Shown here piece by piece: positions 36,150 through 47,299 of a stretch of DNA of 64,000 nucleotides. A model generated the notes under the pieces. It was not told the DNA's origin. It saw nothing but the letters and a program-made list of their open reading frames with translations, and did no database searches. How positions within the stretch are numbered: position 1 is the first letter of the stretch; each line of letters begins with the position of its first letter. The position numbers and the translations under genes are program-made. Source of the stretch: Pseudocercospora fijiensis CIRAD86 (lineage: Eukaryota; Ascomycota; Dothideomycetes; Mycosphaerellales; Mycosphaerellaceae). The stretch covers positions 1 through 64,000 of the forward strand of contig NW_006921558.1 in assembly GCF_000340215.1 (NCBI RefSeq). The letters are read 5' to 3'.

Positions 36150-37110
36150 GGGGTGTCTTTTAGTATAGTATATATATCTTGCTTCTCCCTTATATGCTTT
36201 GCATTCTTTGACCTAGTAATCCCCTATATAATAGGAGTAGGTATTAGTTGTCTTTGTACACTTAGCTGCTAAGTGTCTATAGTGTTAACATTTGAAGCAC
36301 TATATTATCCTATAGTTGCTTCTATATATCTCTGTTTCTAATCTTTCGAAGTCCTAGAACAACCCCTAGTCTAGTACTATATTAGCTTGCTCTATACTCC
36401 CTACCTAGATAATTAGGGAAGACTGCTTCTTAGTCTATTCGATTTTCCTTTTAATCTATGCCACTTTTGTAATCTTTAGGCCTAGGTATATAGCTTGGTT
36501 TTGTCTCTATAGGCTCTTAATATCCTATTCTTCCTTAAAGCTTCTTATTATACTATAGGCTATAATTATAAATTGCTATTAGGAGACCTTTGCTATTTTC
36601 CCTATCTTAGTTGTCTATTCTTTTTGTATTTCTAGCTTCTTTTTGTCCTACTCTTGTGCTATAAACAGCTTAATTACCTCTTTACCTTCGTTCCTCGCCC
36701 TAATTACCTCTTTAACTACAATTCTTTCTATAATCTCTTTCCCTATAAGTCCTTAGATTTCCTTTTGCTCCTATAGGTCCGTAATATAGACTCTAACTAC
36801 TGTCCTCGGGGGTTTTAGCGCCTCCTAACTAGCTACTACTACCTAGGTGCGGTAGTTTAGGCTTGTCTCCTATTATTTCTTCGTAATCTTTGCTACGACT
36901 GTATTAGCTACCTTTGTAATTACGTAGCTTGCCTAGTTGTAGATTGCTTTTAGTCCTCTAAGGAGTTCTAAGATTATTATCCTATATGCCCTCTTAGGGG
37001 TTCTTCTATCTTCCGCCTTTAGTACCTCCTCTGCCCTAGTATATAGTGCTTTCTATTCGTCCTCCCTTCCTTCTTAACTGTCTTCCCTTCGTCTCTGATT
37101 GTTCGCTACT
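36150..37110 (-). pseudogene. LINE ORF1: nucleic-acid-binding protein with two zinc knuckles, broken
   Basis: On the minus strand an N-terminal Arg/Glu-rich region leads to an IKRKIE*TKKQSSLII*V segment and GLF*DFERLETEIY, and then two knuckles at 36185-36300: CFKC*HY.HLAAKC, and TYSYYIGDY*VKEC with Tyr for Cys/His. This is the Tad-type ORF1 layout, in which the protein coats LINE RNA. The start codon is not certain; the frame appears to open near 37100. It is followed by ORF2 after about 300 bp. Confidence 0.8.
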
Positions 37111-37229
37111 ATTCTCCTAGTAGGAATAGAAGAAGATATATTAGCAATTAAGGACGACAATTTGATTCGGCGTAGGCGTAAGGCGTATCGACTACGCTCT
37201 AAGGCGGAGGGTTGCGCTGTCTTATATAG

Positions 37230-37585
37230 TTAACTAACTACTAGCTCTATAGTACTTATACCCTTACTATATTCGGTCTTATAACGCCCGGCCGTCTCGT
37301 CGACGTTTTACTATAACCGTATCTAGAGGGGTTTCTCTTTACAATTAAACCTCGTCCCTTTTATAATTATATCGTAGTTTCCTACTCCCCGACTAGTAAC
37401 TACCGGAAGGCATAGTAGTAGCGGTATATTACCGGCAGAATAGATCTACCTCCTATTAACTTTTAGGAGTAATAGGTTATAGATAGGAAAGCGTAGTATT
37501 TAAGGTGCCCTACTAGACTAGAAGGAATAATAACGAGGCGTATAGATCGGCTCCGCTAGGTAGATACGACTATAATAGCGAAGCT
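37230..37585. other. Host sequence right of LINE, unassigned
   Basis: Continues the sequence interrupted at 32236. No motif is seen. Confidence 0.4.
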
Positions 37586-39198
37586 ATGTCTGTATCTATA
37601 GCTTACTAATTAGTTATAAGTACGGAAGAGCAGCTTACTAGTATAGATTACTACTACGAGCCTAGTATCTAAGCTACGATTAACTATATAGGGGGCTTTT
37701 AAGGAGAGACATTCTTACTTAGTAAGTTACGTACTTAGTCGGAAAAGTTTATAAGGCGGCTATAGAGTAACTCTAGCTTCCTTAATAGGGAGGAATAGAC
37801 TAGTATTGCTAGGAAGAAATTAGTAGCTTCTAAGTGTAACGGCACTTAATATAGTAAGGATATTATATATAATCTCGCGCTTTATTATCCCTCTATCGCT
37901 CTATCGCCCTTCGTTACCTAGTTAATAGAGCGCGTAGATGCAATTACGGCTATAACGTAGTATTAGGTAGTAATATGCCCGTTGTCCTAGCTTTACTTCG
38001 CTCCGTTTCCTCCCCCTATCCGCGAACCTAATCGATAGATTCCTAGATATAACTAAAGCTAGTAGTATATTCGACCTGCTTACGTCTAGGCTTCGGCTAC
38101 TTCTCCCTAACTTACTACTTACTAAGGCCTCCGTCTTCTCGGCACTAGATAGCGCTACGCCTAATAACCTCTTTACGTATACCGCTAGCGAGCGTAGGGC
38201 TAGACGTACTAATATAGATACCGCCCGATTCCTTCGATACGGCGACTAAGACGCTATTCTCTTATATATCGTAGGTGCTTGTCTAGATTCCTAAGATTAG
38301 CATATAGGCTAGGCCTTCGACTTTAGACCCGCTATAGCTACTATACCGTACTTTCGTATAACCTAACGTCTCGAGGCGTAAGGACCTAGTAGGTAGTACC
38401 GAGCGCTTACCCGGGGGCGTATAGAGCTACGAGCCGCGCTCGGAGTATTGTAATTTAGGGAGTAGTATAGAGAGGTATATAAGTCTCTTATACGGCCGTC
38501 TTTAGAGACCTATCTAACTCCGCTCCCTCGTTTTAAGTACTATATATAGAGAAAAGCTAATACCGGACTAGGGATAGCGAAGCATTGTTATTGCGACTAC
38601 TAGCTAGTATGTCTTCTATAGGGCTATAAGTGCTATCGAAGACTAGGGCGCAGAAGATTAGGAATAGGTACAAGATCTAGAAGATTAAGACCTCTAGAAG
38701 GCATTGCTAGACCGTATTAATATTCTAGCCGAAGGAGGTACTAGAGTCGCGTTCTAGAAGGTTAATTCGCCCCGACTCGATACACTTAAGGCCGAAGCTT
38801 CTCGTAAAGCGCTTAATAGTAATTTTAGAGAAGAGTTTACAAAATACGAAGGCATAAATGTATAGCGCACTAGGCTATAAGAGCTAGGTAGTATAGGATA
38901 GAAATTAGTTTCTACTACCTTCGACCTTCTTAGACTTAGGCGTAACTTAGCATCGCTAGTGTTCCTAGATACGTAATATAGGACGCGCCGAATACAAGCT
39001 ACTATATCCTATACTGTCTCTATCTCTACTATAAATATAGTATATACGGATATTTCGTATAGTATCCCCGGCCTTACTCGATACGAATATAGTATATATA
39101 TACGCCGCTACGTACGTAAGACGTCCTACTCTATAGCGATTACGCTTATATCCGCTTCTATATCCGGCGTACTAGGAGGCGTAGCCTTTATCGGTTTG
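37586..39198 (+). pseudogene. Unrecognised ORF remnant with Gln/Glu/Asp-rich middle
   Basis: An ATG at 37586 opens a frame of more than 500 codons with TAG/TAA at Gln-like positions. It has a natural N-terminal part (SKLRT*SEKFIRRL near 37725 and ARKKLVASKCNG near 37815), a poorer Arg/Tyr-rich centre, a Glu/Asp/Gln-rich segment (38640-38700), and LDRINILAEGGTRVAFQKVN (38708-38765). A hydrophobic stretch, IAITLISASISGVLGGVAFI (about 39138-39195), could be a membrane helix, but the opposite strand also reads acceptably there. The 12-kb element inserted at its right edge. Function unknown. Confidence 0.35.
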
Positions 39199-39202
39199 CT
39201 AC

Positions 39203-39481
39203 TAAAGGACGGAAACTAACACTACCACTACTACTTGTAGCAATAGTATAGGCTACCGAGGGTAACATAACCTATAGCAATATAGGCAGCTATATTTAGC
39301 AAGATAGGATAACGAGACTGTCGCTTAGGCTAATAACTATAGCCCTGCAATATAGGCATTGTGGAAGTGTAATATAAACAATGTGCTATACGAGGTTGAT
39401 GCCCTATCTATAATATAGAAGGAGGCCTCTTATATAGGCTTAAAACTAGCCTATAGGTGTAGGGCCGGTTACTAGCTAATA
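39203..39481 (-). repeat. 3' LTR of 12-kb element
   Basis: 279 bp, matching 51179-51457. In element orientation it starts TATTAGC (TG to TA) and ends CCTTTA. CTAC precedes it at 39199-39202. Confidence 0.92.
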
Positions 39482-39497
39482 TCCCTCCCTTTCTTCG
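39482..39497 (-). other. Polypurine tract of 12-kb element
   Basis: The minus strand reads AAGAAAGGGAGGGA directly against the 3' LTR. This is the expected plus-strand DNA primer site, and it independently fixes the LTR boundary. Confidence 0.8.
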
Positions 39498-39587
39498 TAT
39501 CTAACTAGATACGCTTCACATTGCGCGCTTAAAACAAACATGTATACATCCTTAGCGTTCTTAGCTAAGGCCATTTTTAGAACTCCG

Positions 39588-39612
39588 TAATAATACCCCC
39601 GGGGTAGTATTA
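39588..39612. repeat. 25-bp ORF-boundary palindrome, after ORF3
   Basis: TAATAATACCCC, C, GGGGTAGTATTA. It lies 58 bp beyond the ORF3 stop and about 107 bp before the 3' LTR. Confidence 0.88.
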
Positions 39613-39669
39613 ATCCTAGATACTATAATTATATAAAAACAACTTCCTAAGCAACACTATATAGACCTA

Positions 39670-42405
39670 CTATTGCTTTAACGCGCCGTAATCCTTACTA
39701 GTAATAACCTTATCTACTAGTCGGTTCTCGAAATCTCCTCCGTATGCGTTAAAGCTATTAGTACCGAAGTACTGTCCCTCGTAGAAAGCTTAATTAACGA
39801 GGAGGTTAGCAGCCTTTTCCTTCGTAGCATTCTCCTAATCGTATAGATATTCCTTAAGTCCCTTGTTATTAAGCTAGAGGATCTATTTAACTTCGTTCTA
39901 AATAACGTAACTTAACTAAGGAATCCTACTAACTAGGGCGTCGGAGATGCAACTAAGGCCTTCGACTAAGATAGCGGTAGGGAAGGGGAACGGTACGAAG
40001 GTGTTCGAACCTAGAAGGGCGGTTAAATTGCGGTACGCCTTAGCAACCTCGGCGACGGTTAAGTTGTCGTAACCCTTAATCTTAGTACCGTCGATAACGC
40101 GAGAGTAGCCTAGGTTAATTAATATACGGTTGCTCTTAGTCTTTAGATTACTATATAGTAGGTATAGCATCTAAATAGAGACTTCGCACTCCTTTAGAGG
40201 GTTAAGGATCTACTCCGCCTTACGCCCCTTACTATTAGGCTAACTATCGAACATATAGTCGAGGTCGTCGTCGGTAAGGTACTTATTAGTAAGCTTGCCG
40301 ATCTTGCTTAGCGGGACTAGGCTACGAGCCTTAAGCTTCTTAACCTAGTTTGTAAAGACCTCGGGCTAATACATACCTTCGACAATAGTAGAGTAGCTAG
40401 TCTTATCCTTAGATATAAGACAGACCTTAATACGTAGGTAACTAGCACCCTCGCTAGCTGCGAGCTTAACTATATCTTGTCCGAGACGAGTAGACTCCTT
40501 AGAAGGACAGTTTTTATAAGTACCGCTAACCTTAAAGAACTTAGCAGGCTTAGGGACAGAGATAAGCTCGTATACGTAATCAGGTCGAAGGGCGACAGCT
40601 AAGAGCTATAGGGTAGGGTGCTAGCGGACGATTTAGTTGCTTATACTATAAGTTTAAAGGGCATTACGGCCTTCCTGCTTAGACTTAGGCATCGCACGTA
40701 TATACTAAAGGTATATTTCAAACTCCTCCTATATTAGGTCGATAAGGAAAGGAAGATATACTCTACGAGGTTCTTGTAACTAGCTAAAGACTTAAGGGAA
40801 GATAGCATTGCTAGTCTAGCGAAAGCGGTCGAAGGAAGTGCCTTAGCTAAGGATACCGGTAACGAACTTGCTCTAGCGATCCGTTAGCGTAAGGGCGCGA
40901 GTAATAGTACTAGTAGGGTTAAACGCGTAGAGTCCTAGAGATATCGGGGCGGTAATAGGGCGTCTAGGAAACTAGTTAGTATAGGCCTAATTAGCCTTAA
41001 AGGCAGCGAAGGCGTCTTAATTAGGAACCTCGCGACTAATCTTTAATAGGCGGCCGACGAGGACAATCGCCTTAGCACTAGTATAGAGACTATAGACCTT
41101 AGCGGCCTTCTTAACATAGTTGGCATATATAGAGAACGGCTCTTCTCCTAGCTTACTAAGGTCGTCGAGCTATTAATAGATAGATAGGGCGGTAGGAGCT
41201 TCGCCTATATCGGCTTTAGGAACTATATCGATCTTAGTAATAAGGTACGTAATAGAGTCGCCCTTATAAGAACTATAGATGTTCTTAGTTAATAGGATCG
41301 GCGAGAGCCCTCTATCTCTACGCTCGCTAAAGGAGCCTTTAGAGGAGACATCTTCTAGTAGTGTATCTAGTATATTAATATCCGAGTTACTATAGTTAGT
41401 ACTATAGTTAGCCCTAGAAGGGGCGCTATACTTCTTAGTAGCCTTGCGGAGGGCCTAGCGAGTATGCAATGCCTTCTTGCGCGCTACTTCGGCCTTAGCG
41501 CGCTCGTCCTTAACTTCCTAAGGGACCTTACGGTTACGGGTCGAGCGACGGTCTTAAGCCTATATCTCCGTAGCGAGCGCGAGACTAGTAGCCGTATCGG
41601 CCTCTATTTCTAGGCGAAGAGCCTTACGTTTAAAGACATTAACGATAGGAGCCTCTTAACCTTTAATAATGAAACCTATACTATTAATACGATAGCCCTT
41701 CTCTTTTAGTAGATCCTTAGTTATCTGTATATTAAGATCGATCTAGACAATTGTATCGTAGTACCGCTTCTAGTAGGATATCGTAAAGTCGTTAAGCGCA
41801 AAGGACAAGTTAAGTAACTGCTTGCCTACCTTCTTACTAGCGGTAGATATACGATAGATTATAGTACGGGAAAGGTACTTAGCGCCTTAACGACGGACCT
41901 TGTACTTGTTAACGAACGAAGAGACCTGCTTTATACGCTCTTGTCTACCGTAGGCGAAGTTAATAAGGCTCTTAGAAAGACTGCTTAGTCCTCCCTAATG
42001 TTCGAAGGCCTAGTCGAGGGTCTTAAAGCGTAAGCGAATCTAGGTGCCGGCTATCTCGAGGCTATAGACGATAGGAAAGGCTTGTTCGATATCTATATCG
42101 TTAAGGACCTCGCGCTTAAAGACACGCTTACCGATAGACTAACGCAAGTTGTTTATACCGTACGTAACTAAGATAGTAGCCTTCTTAATGTTCCTATTAA
42201 TAACGCGTAGCAGGGTGCGAGCGTTCTAGATCTTCTCTTAAGGGTCTTTAAGGGCGGTAACGATCTAGAAGCAGTGCTCGAGGCTAGTTATAGCAGCTAA
42301 GGCGCTATCGGAGGGGGCTTCGATCGGGACTAGTACGCCTAGGTTTAGGGCTCGTAGGTTGCTACTACTACTAGCACCTAGCGGATTTAGGGCGCCGGAA
42401 GACAT
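39670..42405 (-). pseudogene. ORF3 of 12-kb element: 911-codon protein of unknown function
   Basis: The ATG is at 42405-42403 and the stop at 39672-39670. The frame is continuous with no indel (912 codons with stop) but is interrupted by TAG at Gln-like positions. It begins MSSGALNPLGASSSSNLRAL. Features: EHCF.IVTALKDP (about residue 45-57), a basic central region (VFKRKALRLE near 41640, then RRSTRNRKVP near 41535) and a Lys/Arg/Ala stretch after it. A Ser/Asn-rich linker lies near 41395. A C-terminal region runs through GTKIKGYDNLTVAEVAKAYR (about 40030-40090) and FVPFPFPTAILVEGLS (about 39960-40000). There is no signal peptide, clear membrane anchor or glycoprotein cysteines, so I do not call it an envelope. 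It sits where extra genes of large retroelements lie. It might be a structural or nucleic-acid-binding protein; no family is recognised. Confidence 0.75.
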
Positions 42406-42828
42406 CTTAGTCGACCGGAGCGGAAAGGAGTTAGTAACGAGCTTGCAAAAACGTTCGTAGCTTGTTAATAATAATTAAAGGGTTTAGATAGAAGGAGGGG
42501 GAGGGGTAGGCGGTAGTAAGTTAGTTAGTATTCGAGTAGAAGAAAGAGCTTAGAAGGCTCGCCTTAAATAGGGTACGAAGGTAGCGTAGTCCGTATGTTC
42601 CGGTAAAGCAAACGGATAACGATTACATATAGACCCTAAAAAGTAAAGCTATATACGAGACTTCTTTATTAGTAGGGCGGCTGAAGTTTAATAATCGATC
42701 TAGCTAATTGCTAGTAGCGACTACGCGCCTTTATTAACCTCTAGCTTTCGTAGATTCCCGCGTACTCGAAATGTAACTAGTCAGTTCGAGTACCTAGTAG
42801 TAATCTATAGTAGTAAGGCTAGCGGGAC
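42406..42828 (-). other. Leader of ORF3
   Basis: About 420 bp between a palindrome and the ORF3 start. Nothing else is recognised. It could hold an internal promoter or an intron acceptor for ORF3 expression, but no site is clear after RIP. Confidence 0.4.
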
Positions 42829-42853
42829 TAATAATACCCCCGGGGTAGCATTA
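42829..42853. repeat. 25-bp ORF-boundary palindrome, upstream of ORF3
   Basis: TAATAATACCCC, C, GGGGTAGCATTA. With the next copy at 43258 it brackets a segment of about 400 bp between pol and the ORF3 leader. Confidence 0.88.
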
Positions 42854-43257
42854 GCTTTTCTCTAGAGATACTCGGTAACTAGGAGCAAATCGCCTAGGCC
42901 TAGCGTAGCTTATGTTAGCCTATAGTACTATCGTTGTAGATGTAGCATTACCTTTTATAGTAGCAGGTATGTAAACGTAGCCCGTGCGTCCTTCTTTCTT
43001 CTAGACACTAAGCTTAGCGGCCTAAGGTCCCTATTCTTAGAGGCTATAGGCCTAGGTTGCTATATCTATCTAAGAGCTAGGAAGGGAGAGGGATCCTCCC
43101 TTTCTTAGTGTCCTATATAGCTAGTGCTAATTAGGGCAGGAATATCCTCTAGTAGAGTATCTTGTTATCGTTATTACTTAAGGAAGGTTGCTAGAGTCTA
43201 GGAATCTAGAGGGAAGTAGTCCTAGAAGGGTAGAGGGGTTAGGTTCGGCTATCTTCC

Positions 43258-43282
43258 TAATACTACCCCCGGGGTATTATTA
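43258..43282. repeat. 25-bp ORF-boundary palindrome, after pol
   Basis: TAATACTACCCC, C, GGGGTATTATTA. It lies downstream of the pol stop (43550) and just after a small open frame at 43305-43535. Confidence 0.88.
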
Positions 43283-43304
43283 GGAAAACACGCCTCGTAT
43301 AGTT

Positions 43305-43535
43305 CTATCTAAGGAAACAAGAGCGAAGGAATAAAGTTATAGCAACATCAATCGAAGGTAAAGGCAAAAGCAAAAGACAATAATAGGATAAACTAAAAGC
43401 AATAAACGAGAGCATAAATATTAGTAGGAATAGATAATAGGTAAGGACTAAAGGTATAGGGCGGCACTGTATTAATAGCGCGGAGAACGATCGATAAGAG
43501 CAAGGAAGTAACGTAGTAGAGGCAGATAGAGGCAA
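43305..43535 (-). CDS. Small open frame with hydrophobic stretch, between pol and palindrome
   Basis: 76 codons with an ATG 15 bp after the pol stop and no internal stop, unlike the pol and ORF3 frames around it. Residues about 27-58 are strongly hydrophobic (LVLTYYLFLLIFMLSFIAF and then Leu/Tyr-rich), as in a single membrane-spanning segment. The DNA here is purine-rich on the plus strand and keeps many CpA, so the hydrophobic reading may be a by-product of base composition. It could be a small retroelement membrane protein or chance. Treat as a candidate only. Confidence 0.25.
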   Translation of the reverse strand: MPLSASTTLLPCSYRSFSALLIQCRPIPLVLTYYLFLLIFMLSFIAFSLSYYCLLLLPLPSIDVAITLFLRSCFLR

Positions 43536-43549
43536 GGAAGAGCAAGCAA

Positions 43550-46500
43550 TTATTTAGTCTCGGGATCTAGCTATAATTCTAGGCGGTCTTCGTCGCTAGA
43601 CTAGTTAGGTTCCTCGGAGTTAGAGTTAGATAGCTAGAAGTCTAGTTTACTATTAGAGTCGGAATCAATATCGGAAACGCTCTATATATAGTTAATCCGT
43701 ATATAACCCTCCCTCTATTCTTAAGTTATTCCTAATAGCTTACTAAGACGAATCTAGGGATAGGTATAGTTCTTAGGCAGAACAGGATCTATAATAGCGG
43801 TAGGATCCTCCTCCCGATAGGTATCTAAGGACGGCAGAGGGTCTATAGAGGCACTAACTTCCTCCTCGGTCGGCGGAGGGTAGGCAGGTTCGCGTAACTT
43901 AACGATCTTCTTTAGATTAGCCCGAGGGTAAGAGTGCTTTAAGGTAGCACTATCTAGCTCCTAAAGAAGGTATGCGGAACCCGAGTAAAGGACCTCCTTT
44001 ACTCTATAAGGACCCTTCTACTTAAAGGCTAGCTTATAGGAGTAACTATACTCTAGTTCGGACCGGTATAGAAGGACTATATCGCTAACCTTTAGAGGTT
44101 CCTAATTAATAGTATTATAGTTATTAAAATACTACTTCGCCTCTTCCCGAAGCCGACGTTGTCGAGTAAGACCCTCTTAAGAAGTCGTAGTTATATCCTT
44201 AAGAGCCTTAGCCCGTAGGGTAAGAAGGTCTACCCTAGTACGAATAGACCCCTAATCGTAAACGCCGTACGTACGGTAGGACAATTCAATAGGAAGAACG
44301 GCGTCCCTCCTAATTATAAGTTCCGCTAGTATAAGTCTAGTCGTGTCGACAATAGTAGTTCGGTCCGCCTAGAGAAGGGCCGGGACGCGGGTAGAAATAG
44401 GAACTAATCTATCGCTACTATTAGTTATCTTAGATAGGGTATCAATCAACGACCGATAGCCGCGCTTAATAATAGCATTCGACTAGGGATAGTACGGGGA
44501 GATGCGAACGTTCTTAGCCCTATACGAAACAAGTAGCGCTTAAACCTCCTTAGCTATATTATTTATAGCGTTGTCTAAGATAACCTCGTAAGGTGTTCCC
44601 TAGCGGCAAAACAGATCCTTAAATAGGAAGGTAGCTATATTACGGGCATTAATAGCACCGCAACCTTTATAGAAATAATAGGCCTCCGGCTATCGAGAAA
44701 GACCCTCCCGAATAATATATAGGCTATTGTTGCAGCTAAGATAGACCCTATCGCTATACTACCGCTCCCTAACTAACTAGGTAGTAGGGATACGAAGCTC
44801 TCCTAGACGCCGGTAGCTGTTCCTAAAGTTGCACTTAGGATAGCTCTTATAGTAGCGGGAGACATTAGCCTATACGCCGTCCTACTAGTAGTGTCGACGA
44901 AGGACATCGAAGGTGCCCTCCGCCGCCCGGTAGCCGAGCTTATCGTAAACGGAGCGAAGGATTTCTTATCGGGCTACTAGATCGTTAATAATACGCTAGA
45001 GCGGTATATTAATTATAGCCTGTCGCTAAAGGATGCGATCTTTAACAAGGAACCTCCGAGAATAGCGAATAATACGACGGTATTAACTCCTTAATAGACT
45101 AGGAGCTCTCTTCGTATAGGTAAGGAAGTAGGCGATATTATAGGAATCGTCGGAGTAGACCCTATTAAGGATATTATCCCTACCTAGTTCGCCCGCCTTA
45201 GTATCGTCCTAGTCCTCGCCGTTAGTAGTAGGGTCTTCGTTAGGCTAGTTACTAGGTTAGTCGTCGGTAGTAGACCTAGTAATTACCGGTATAGCGTTAA
45301 TATAGAAGGCAGTAAAGAAGGTGCGGTTAATAACCGCGTCGATATCCTCTTCTTCTATTATCTCGGCGATGTCTTCTTTTATAGCAGGCCTTCTAGAAAG
45401 GCTATCCGGTCTAGTATGCTTCTTGCTAGGGATATAGAAGACGTCGAAATTAAACAAATAGATCTAGGCAACCTACCGAGCTATCGTAGAGTTAGGTAGG
45501 TCGGAGGCTATACGGTTAAGTTAATAGACTAGCGTCTAAGCGTCGACTTCTAGGCGAAAGAATACTCTAAAGAGCCAAGGTCGGAACTTCTTAAGAGCCT
45601 TATAGACACTAAGGCACTCTCGCTTGCTAGTATCGTATCGGGCCTCGATAGGTTTCTATAGACCGGACTCGTACCGGATAGGGTAACGTAAGGAGGGCTC
45701 CTTACGATTACACTATATTAGTATCTCGCCGTAGCCTTCCCCGCTCGAGTCGATAGCAATAATTAGCAGACCTGCGCCTTCCGAGTAGTTAATAGAGGTA
45801 AGCGTAGGCGCGCTAATAAGTGCCTTAGTAACCTTGTCCTTAGCGGCTTAGTAAACGGAGGTCTATTTAAACTCTGCATCTTTCTTAAGCAAGGCGTATA
45901 GAGGCTTGTATACTAACGTAAAGTTTTCGACCTAGATACGGAAGTAGGAGACTACTCTAAGCTAGATCCGGACATCTTTCTAATAGGTAGGGTCTAGCTA
46001 GGAAACAATCTTTAGGACCCGTATATTATTAGGATAGCGGCTGTTCTTATTAGTTACAAACCCGACAATGTTTATTCGTTTGTATAGGAGCTAAAGCTTC
46101 TCCCTATATACCGTTAGGTTAGCTCGCTCTAGGTCGCAGAGGACACTATCGAGGTTCTAAATATATTCGAGAAAGAACCTGCGGATGCTAGGCTCTACTT
46201 CTTTATTGTCGTACCTAGTTTTAGGGCCCTTAATACTAATATCGTCGAGGAAAGGCATCGCTATATAGGAGATATAGGCCGCGAGGACTTAGTTTATAAT
46301 GCGAACAAACTAGGCTACGGAGTTAGTTGCCCCTTAGGGAAGGGTGGTTTGTCTATATAGCCTAAGAGGTGTCTCGAAACTAGTAAGGTCCCGGCTATTA
46401 GGGTAGAGAGGTATCTAGTCGTAGCCCGAGAACACATTAACTAGCGAGGCTACTATATAGTTAGTAAAGGCTTCTAAGAACCTATTAGTCTCCGGAGGAA

Positions 46501-47255
46501 GATTAGCATCTCTAATCGTAACTATATTAAACTTCTATATAGCGTTAATTAGCCGATACTTCTTCGGCTCCCTAGGAGCTATCTTCTTCTAAACTAGGAA
46601 GTATAGATTGCGATACGAGGCATAGGAAGGCTCTAAGGTGCTAGCCTTTATACGCTGCCGTATTATGTCCTTAACTATACCTCTTAGGCTTAGGTTTAGC
46701 TTAAACCCTAGGTAAGCCTAAGGCTTATACTCGATCGTTCGGATCCTCTATAGAGGGGCAACCTCCGGGTTAATCCTACCTAGATACGTAAAGTTATATA
46801 CTAATACGGCTTCGCGGTTGTATAGAAGCTCGTATAGCAAATCCAGTTTAAGATCCGAAAGCTCGATGCTAGGTTTAATGTTCGCTAGTCTCTCCGGCGT
46901 TAGCCTCGATCCCCTAGGAATAGCGGAGAACTTTTTAGTAATGTACCTCTAGTCGTATAGACTATCCCTAGGTATTAATATCGCTTCGCGGTTAAGGCAC
47001 TTTTGTCGCTAGTTAGGATTTCCGCTAGGATTAGACCTATCGGTTATATACACGCTGCCCTTTACGGGCTTAATCTTATTAGCTACCCTCTTATATAGGG
47101 TATATACACTAACCGCTCGTAATACCCGAGCCCTCTCTCTTTAACGTTAGGCCCGGAGATTAGCGCAATAGAATAGCGCGTAAACTTTATTAGAAGTCTC
47201 CTTAAGTCGGTAGGTATGCAGCTAGTAATCCTAATTTATAATTCCGGCGAAAACG
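43550..47255 (-). pseudogene. ORF2 of 12-kb element: Pol (RT-RNaseH-integrase), broken
   Basis: On the minus strand it opens near 47255, about 10 bp after a palindrome, with ETSNKVYALFYCANLRA (about 47160-47200). RT runs about 46750-46050: VFSGYD.IPLYP, TTLPQGATNS (about 46325) and an intact active site MPFLDDISIKGP (about 46235). RNase H follows with AIDSSGEGYGEI (about 45740) and ESGL.KPIEARYDTSKREC (about 45645). Then SKKHTRPDSLSRRP (45410-45440), an acidic linker, and integrase. Its H/H/C/C region lies at 44980-44840 with Tyr for some ligands. The second Asp is in EVILDN (about 44575), and the catalytic Glu is Lys in AIIKRGYRSL (about 44450; GAG to AAG). The C terminus is acidic (DSDSN, SSDEDRLEL) and ends TAA at 43552-43550. 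The frame has no indel from RNase H to the stop. Confidence 0.9.
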
Positions 47256-47264
47256 TTAGATTCC

Positions 47265-47289
47265 TAATAATACCCCTAGGGTAGTATTA
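47265..47289. repeat. 25-bp ORF-boundary palindrome, between ORF1 and ORF2
   Basis: TAATAATACCCC, T, AGGGTAGTATTA. The centre has changed from CG to TA. It sits 11 bp after the Gag-protease stop (47302-47300) and about 10 bp before Pol opens, a very tight arrangement. Confidence 0.88.
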
Positions 47290-47299
47290 GCTCGGCGCT

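Larger units (their letters stand above)
32252..37214 (-). mobile_element. Near full-length Tad-type LINE, RIP-mutated with strand bias
   Basis: This is a 4963-bp non-LTR retrotransposon on the minus strand. A perfect 15-bp duplication CGCTGTCTTATATAG flanks it (32237-32251 and 37215-37229). The 3' end (left) carries a GATA-type tandem tail (32250-32262) instead of poly(A), as in several LINE clades. Gene order on the minus strand is ORF1 with two CCHC knuckles, then ORF2 with AP-type endonuclease, RT and a C-terminal Cys/His element. Composition differs from the surroundings: in 32581-33120 I count 23 TG and 6 CA by eye, and CpG is also low. Confidence 0.92.

Noticed and set aside
39588..39612. 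Palindrome as a bacterial-type terminator
   Set aside because: The organism is a fungus, there is no adjacent T run, and copies also lie upstream of ORFs.
39670..42405. ORF3 of the 12-kb element as an envelope glycoprotein
   Set aside because: Position fits, but I see no signal peptide, C-terminal membrane anchor or cysteine-rich ectodomain. The product looks soluble and partly basic.
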